A stretch of 64,000 bases of DNA from Pestalotiopsis fici W106-1 (Eukaryota; Ascomycota; Sordariomycetes; Amphisphaeriales; Sporocadaceae). Position numbers and translations under genes: made by a program. Of the stretch, positions 58,123-64,000 are shown piece after piece. Location: the NCBI RefSeq assembly GCF_000516985.1, contig NW_006917091.1, forward strand, positions 1,006,977-1,070,976. The letters run 5' to 3'. The first letter of the stretch is position 1; every line of letters begins with the position of its first letter. The notes beneath the pieces were generated by a model. It did not search any database. It saw only the letters and a program-made list of their open reading frames with translations, and was not told the DNA's origin.

Positions 58123-60459
58123 AGGGCGCGGGTGAGCTCCTCTATTCTCGACTCTTCTCTCTGTCTCTCTCATGTCTTGATATAAACACACTCTTCACGA
58201 CCATCACCAACATCACTCTTCTCTCATACACACTCAACAAATCCACCACTATAGAATTGACTTGAGAGAGGGAGAGCACTTTCTGTACTACTTGTTTCTC
58301 TGCATTAGCGAAACCACTTGGGAGTTCTTTGCATGGCTTCTGGCGTCTCTACGACAATACCTGCATTTGTTTGTTTTGCATTTTTCTGTGACGGAAACGA
58401 ATCTGGGCTATGGGTTTTACATCCTGTACTAGTTGTAATAAGATATAAAAAAAGATTTGACTGCGAATAAAAACAATTATCAAAATTCAAGATTACCTTT
58501 TCTGAATTTCACGTGAAACATTGCAAATGTCTTGGCTGAAAGAATGACAGGCAGTGATACTAATATCTGCTCGCTCTTATAGGCAAATTGCACAACTGGA
58601 GGAATATTCCGAACACTGGTACAATAAAGTTCTATGTAAAGGCTTACAGTGCTCGGTCCAGGAATACATATATATATACATACATTTCGGATTACCGTGA
58701 ACCATGTCGTAGTTCCCAAGTCCAATCACATCGAGAAAGCAGAGAGGTTCTTATACCAGGTCTTCTCATGTCTGACCAGCCTCCGACGGTCAAGGGCACG
58801 ATGGATATTAGATCTTTGGTTTCATAATGCGCCTGAACACCATACATGTTATATGGTCACACCATGCGGGCTCTCTCTTGCCCACCCCTCAAAAGGATGA
58901 GATTAGTTCTTGAGATCTGATGACATTGGAACAAGTTAGCTTTGTTCATCGACATTCCGTGTACATAAATGGTGAAACTGCAAACCTTAACTCTTCAGGA
59001 AAGACTCGTGGTTGCTGGCTCCTATGCAATATAGAAAGGCATAGAACAAAAACAAGCCCCGGTCCTTATAGAACCGTTTTGCCCTGGTATAGTTTGCCAT
59101 GATTTAACCCCCACCAACTTCCCCATCAGCCATTTCCCCTCGCAATCTCTAAATTTTCTCAAAGAGCAGCAAACCTTTTCGATTGTACAACTTGATAGGC
59201 ACAAGGTGTAAACACCCGGTCTCGCTGACCGTGGCAACATACATCTGGCGGCCAAAAGTGCAGCAAACATGGAACACAGCAAGACGGGGGCCGATTTGAA
59301 ATGGCTACGAGATCCACGAGCAAGCAAGTCCATCCGATTTTGACTAGACTTTTCCAGTACACGTCAAGTTTTTGGATGACGCCAGGGTGTGTCTTTTGAC
59401 CCGGGTCGTTGAAAAGGCGACTGTCCCATGCCCAGCTGGCGCATACTACTTGATACCCTTCTTTCATCTCATGTATTTTCCACAAGTCAACCTCATACGA
59501 CTGGAGCACTGCAACAGCCAAACCACACAAAACCTTGCTTCAGTGCTCTAATCATCTCTTGGGGACTGGTTCAACTCCTGCGGACACACCGAGTCGCCTT
59601 GCGAGTGATTGGTTTGTCCAAGGGTGGGCTTTCTTCTTATTCTCAACTCTCAAGTATTTGTTTATTTTTGCGCACGATTCCTCGGTCCAGAATTTCATTC
59701 AACTCAATCTCATATAGATTCCATGTCGTATCTCCTGATTATTGGCAGTATTGTGTCATAGTTGCGTTCATTAGAATGGCTGCAATGGCAACCTCACTGG
59801 CATACGATTGAACGCTTGTCCTATATCATGAACTTTCGCCCGACTTGCACGGGATGCGCCATTTGCCAATGTAAAGGAGGACCCTTGACGAGAACTGCAC
59901 GTGTTTGCTTGTGGGAGCGGTTGTCATACGATCAGGTTACACCTAAAGGATCAAGATCGGCACCCATCTTTGGAACGTATCCGAGCGACTGGTTGTTCAG
60001 CGCATTCCCGAAGGATCAGTTTCACAATCGTTAGCGAATCAAATGGAAGCAATGGACTTGATACAGCTCTATTATTCAAGGCGCAGACACCCGGAAAATA
60101 CTACCGTTGGGGCTGTTCCACAGTATCTATCCCTCGTGGACGGAAAAGACGCCATGACAAGAGAAAAAAAGATATAAAACAAATGCCAAACACCATGCTG
60201 ATCTCTACTACTTCGCGTATGCCAATTCATCGTCAAGTCGGGTATCGTCTCCTCGTGCATTAGGTGTACCTCATGTACTGCGTGGCTCTCTCGATCCTGC
60301 CAATAGTGGACCGCGCCCAGGAAAGGTGCAGGAAAACAAACGAGTCACCCGTGCAACAAAATGTTGCACACCTGAACATGGGACCCTCTGGGTCAACCAT
60401 GGGGGTGGGGCTCTTCAGGCGTCGATTCTTCCATCATTTATGCAACAATGCGTCTCTGT
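58123..60459. other. Spacer between convergent genes
   Basis: 2.3 kb between the 3' ends of hsp30 and the GPI protein gene. The hsp30 3' untranslated region is CT-rich. No frame has recognisable protein features. Confidence 0.5.
58466..58471 (+). terminator. Possible hsp30 polyadenylation signal
   Basis: AATAAA about 345 bp after the hsp30 stop, in an A-rich context. Fungal poly(A) signals are loose, so this is only a candidate. Confidence 0.3.
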
Positions 60460-61267
60460 TTACAGAGCCATGGCGAGAAGACCAGCGGCAACAGCAATGG
60501 CACCGTTCGGGAGGTGCTGAATACCGGTAGGCATGGCGCCGGCCTGGGAAGTCGAGGACGATGAGACGGAAGAGCTGGCAGCGGTAGCAGCAGTTCCGGT
60601 TCCGGAGGAGCTGGCGGCAGCGGTAGTAGTCGTACTGCTGCTGCCGGCGACCTTGGTTCCACACTCATCGGCGATGGTGGTGGTGCAGTTCTTCTGACCG
60701 CTGGCGCTGTCAGTGTTGGCCGCGATACAGTTGGCAAAGGCTGTCTCGCAAATGTACTAGATAATCACATTATGGGTCAGCGGGAATTCCGGGAATGATC
60801 GATGATCTTTGCCCAAGAAGGGAATGGACGCGGAACTTACGTAGGGCACAGAGTTCTGGTACTCGTTCATGTCGGGTTCCGTGCCGTCGGTGCAAACGCA
60901 GCTGAAGTCGAGAGTGGACTGTCATTAATGTTAGAAAAACCAGACATGTTGCGGAAAGAGTTCAAGGTTTGGCGCATTGACTTACAGGCTCGCAGCTGTT
61001 CTCGCTGGTAGAGCAAATCTCACCACAGACATTCTTCTCAGATGTACACCAAGAAGCTGGAAGGAAGATGTGGCGTTAGCATGTTCGTGCAATGGTCCAT
61101 TTGCTTACAACGTCCAGGCAATATAGCACTCCGGACAGGGCAAGATTGGGATACATACCCTTGGTGGCAAGAGTGACAGAGTCGACATCGATCGAGAAGG
61201 TCGAGTTGCCAGCAGAGACAACAGTCAATGCCGACAGGGCAGCTACGGCAACCTTGGTGACGAACAT
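60460..61267 (-). CDS. GPI-anchored, ten-cysteine secreted surface protein
   Basis: Four exons on the minus strand, 61267-61159, 61056-60986, 60918-60841 and 60756-60460, give 184 residues. Donors are GTATGT, GTAAGT and GTAAGT; all joins keep phase. Residues 1-19 are a signal peptide (ending VVSA). The mature N-terminal part has ten cysteines (40, 47, 51, 58, 67, 69, 89, 96, 110, 118) and a layout, including WCTSEKNVCGEIC and TLDFSCVCTDGTEPD, seen in a large family of fungal GPI proteins (DUF7707-like, distinct from classical CFEM). A Ser/Thr-rich stalk (about 124-160) and a hydrophobic tail (IAVAAGLLAMAL) indicate a GPI anchor. It probably sits in the wall or plasma membrane. Its function is unknown. 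Confidence 0.86.
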
Positions 61268-62150
61268 GTTGACGAGGAAATGTGATATTGGAATTATGGT
61301 AGAGAGATGGCGTGTGAATACAATTGTCGCAAGAAAATAATGCTTCTGCTGCTGAAAGTGACACGCGGACTAGTATTCGCGACACTCGATTAGCTTCTGG
61401 GATCTCAAATGAAGAACAAAAAAAAAAAGTTGATGCTCGTTTGTGTAAATGTTGGAGAGACCGATTATTGGAAGAGAAGAGCGAGCGACTGCAAAACACA
61501 GAGACCAAGCTTGATTGCTTCCTCCAAGCCCGATGCGGTTCGATGCACAACGAGGAAAGTGTCAATTCTGTTGGCGATTGTGCTCTCACTTACCTGGGAA
61601 AAAAAAAACTCGAGAAAATTGAAGCCTCTGGCTCTTCTACTTTTTCTCTTCTGCTACTGTGCTGAACGTGCGACTGGAAACGACGAGAGGAAGAGGGAGG
61701 GAGGGAAGAGTCACGAATTTGAAGCATGGGCAAGTGCGAGGTTAAACATTCTGCGAGAGAAAGAAACGACGTCCGTTCCCCCCATGAATGTACTCACTAC
61801 TTTGGCATCCGCCCACGATACTGTCCACAAACCCGGTGGGCCACTGACACCTGAAGGTACCTACATACATAGTACATGCATGCATTTACTTTGACCTGCC
61901 TCCGCTATTCAATCCATATTCAAGGTACCAGCGAATTGACCTACTTATCTAGCCGAAATCCCATCCATGTCCAAGTTACATGGGGATGGGATGGGGAAGA
62001 AGCGCGAACGAAAGCAGCAGGCGCGCGCGCGCCGTTCAACAACAACTGCCAGGCTCAACTTCTTTCTCTTGCTCCCTCTCACGATCTCTCTCGCCGCTGC
62101 TCCAAAAGCCAGGATGCGACGCACCTCTGTGCATTCCCGCTCTACCCAAC

Positions 62151-62201
62151 CCTGCTAGCCTCTTGCTAGACCTGCTAGACCCTGTGAGACCCCTGCTAGC
62201 A
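62151..62201. repeat. TGCTAGA/CTGCTAG word cluster
   Basis: CTGCTAG or TTGCTAG occurs four times in about 50 bases, related to the CTAGCA cluster near 23.2 kb. Confidence 0.7.
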
Positions 62202-62354
62202 TATCAGGCAAAGTACCTAAGGTTTGGCTGTCTCCAACCTCCCCCTCGTGCTGAGGAGCGGTATGTATCAATTGTCTGACTCTCCCACCAGAGTTAACTT
62301 CAAATGGCACGCACGTCTAGTGGCTGGCTGGTGGCCCAGTTCAACGAGAAACAC

Positions 62355-62397
62355 GCCCAGCAGCGCCCAGCAGTGCCCAGCAAAGGCCAGTGCTGGG
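62355..62397. repeat. GCCCAGCA repeat cluster
   Basis: GCCCAGCA occurs three times in tandem with small spacers and is followed by the inverted word TGCTGGG, so a small stem is possible. Confidence 0.7.
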
Positions 62398-63961
62398 TGT
62401 CGTCGGCAGAGCTGCAATTGGCCAATCATGTTGATCTCTGGATCTTCTCTGGAGTTGTTGCAATTGCTAGAAATTCACTAGTCTCGCTCTAGCTCCATTG
62501 GAAGCTCGATAATTGTGGCGTCCTTCTCGATAAGACACCTGGGCACCCACCAATAGCGAGCAAGTCCCGCTCCATTCTCACCAGGAACAGGCCGGTGCCT
62601 CAGCAGTCCACGCGGCTTCGTCAACTCTTTTCTGGCGCGGTCCCAGTTCTTCAGGTAGCTTGGCTTGCAAAAGCTTGGGGTGCTGGAGCTTCAATGCTTT
62701 CTTTTTCTCTTTAGGAAAAATTGCTGACACTTGACCGTCCCGAACCAACGGCCAATGCGCACTACTATCAACTACTTAACAAATCAACGACATCATTCAC
62801 CAGCAACGGCGTCCTCGCTCGACAGGCATACGCTTGCTAGAGGTGCCTTTGAAGCTAAGCCCATATACCCGAATGTGCCATCACACCCAAAGAGGTCGAG
62901 GGAGCGTTCGTAACTGCGGAGACGAGATGCACAACACCAGCAGTACTCTGTACATAGTAAGCTGGGGTCCATCCCACAGTTCACATGACGAACGCACGGC
63001 GGCGAATACGATGCGCGGTCCATCGTACAGCATGGGCAGCCAGCTCCAGACACCTAGCGCTCGCCCGGTGGTCGGTCATGGAGGGTGTACTACGAGTTAC
63101 ACATGCCGAGTATCCCGTCTGCGAGTTCTTTGGGCTTGTGCTACTGCTCGCTTTTTGTTGTCGCTCGCTCGCTTGTTATTAGTTCTGCTCCTAACAGCAC
63201 AAGCATTATTTCTCTCATCTTCCACCGTCCAAATACCGGCCAGGGTTGCGCGAGGGAAAAAAAAAAAAAGACTATCAGTGCGACAGACCAGCATTCGATC
63301 CCATGCTATGATCCATATATCCTGGTCATTGTGCGAAATTGAGTCAACTAAAGTCAAGTCTGTTGCCCCGAGGGCCGCAACGGCGCTACCTGGTTACCTT
63401 ACTAAGTTACAGTACCACCTCTACCTGAGAACATCTCAAAAATTTGACCGTGTCAATCTCGGTGCAATGATCCTCTTTCGCCTGCCACTGGAACCTCACT
63501 AGCCACAGCTAGCTACCACACCAGACGTGGAGGGCTCCAATCCCGTAGATCCGGCTTTAATGACCGAAAAGCTTGGCACTGCCTGATCTCACCTTATTAA
63601 GTTGGTGCGACCTCATCTCGTCACTCTCTTACATACATGAAACGGCAGCAGATTGTGCCAAATATCATTATTGTATCGCCAGCCCATGTGCTCGCTCTCT
63701 CCAAGCAGTCTCCCATTTTCTGGATAAGGTGATTCGCGCTGGGACAAGCGGATTGTCGAGCTCATGGCTCGAGTGGGCGCGTAGGTTGACCGCTCGACCT
63801 ACCGTACCACGTACGTTGGAGCGCGCATCTTGCCTACCTCGGATCAACGATGATCGGTCGGTTCTGTCCGACGAGCCATCCGCTTTCAGATAACCCGTCT
63901 GGCATCTGCCCACAATTGGAGAAAGTTTTTGACAGAAAGTGGAACAGTCGTCGCAATAAAG

Positions 63962-64000
63962 ATGGATTCTCAGGTCGCCAGGGGTCCAGGACGAAAGACT
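63962..64000 (+). CDS. Possible start of a gene cut by the right edge
   Basis: An ATG with A at -3 (AAGATGG) opens a frame of 13 codons (MDSQVARGPGRKT) that runs off the window. The basic, Gly-rich start is plausible, but nothing else supports it. Confidence 0.2.
   Translation, partial: MDSQVARGPGRKT

Larger units (their letters stand above)
61268..63961. other. Terminal intergenic region
   Basis: 2.7 kb upstream of the GPI gene. It contains two clusters of short repeated words, at 62151-62201 and 62355-62397, listed separately. The longer frames here (for example 62834-63502) have no domain and switch composition abruptly. Confidence 0.45.

Noticed and set aside
62834..63502. 222-codon plus-strand frame
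   Set aside because: Composition changes abruptly along its length, it crosses a poly-A run read as lysines and it has no recognisable domain.

Overview
The window reads as a chromosome segment of a filamentous ascomycete, most likely a Sordariomycete and probably of the order Hypocreales. The reasons are short introns (about 46-145 nt, GTRAGT-type donors, CTAAC/TGAC-like branch sites), CT- and CA-rich leaders, long intergenic spaces rich in homopolymers and microsatellites, and gene families typical of that group: an FTA2-type kinase-like protein, a TmpA-type adenylation/flavoreductase fusion, a membrane-anchored fucose-lectin-like protein and a 10-cysteine GPI protein. I saw no tRNA, rRNA, CRISPR array, intact transposon or virus.

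Layout. 0-11.5 kb is gene-dense: a possible gene tail at the left edge, an FTA2-family kinase-like gene (+), a FYVE/RING ubiquitin-ligase-like gene (-), a TDP2-like endonuclease/exonuclease/phosphatase gene (+), a type II membrane lectin-like gene (-) and galactokinase GAL1 (-). 11.5-26 kb holds an unrecognised 340-residue gene (+), the 1035-residue TmpA-like gene (-) and a five-exon enoyl-CoA hydratase (+), separated by 1.5-3.8 kb spacers. 26-34.9 kb is gene-poor and contains one bZIP transcription factor (-). 34.9-42.7 kb carries STT4 (phosphatidylinositol 4-kinase, seven exons, -) head to head with PRE7 (20S proteasome beta-6, +) across a 746-bp divergent promoter. 42.7-52 kb is nearly empty apart from a possible micro-gene and a stretch that looks like a frameshift-broken gene. 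52-61.3 kb carries an RRM-YTH m6A-reader-like gene (+), an Hsp30-type small heat-shock gene with heat-shock elements and a TATA box (+), and a four-exon GPI-anchored cysteine-rich surface protein (-). The last 2.7 kb is non-coding up to a possible gene start at the right edge.

How the genes relate. Most are housekeeping or developmental genes with no shared pathway: lipid signalling (STT4, FYVE/RING), proteolysis (PRE7), stress (Hsp30), RNA regulation (YTH), metabolism (GAL1, enoyl-CoA hydratase) and surface biology (lectin-like, GPI protein, TmpA-like). I found no biosynthetic cluster or defence island. The most unusual items are the TmpA-like fusion, the broken gene near 49.5-50.1 kb, and a bZIP gene whose stop-free intron would, if retained, insert a hydrophobic segment. 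Exon joins were worked out by eye from splice motifs and reading phase.
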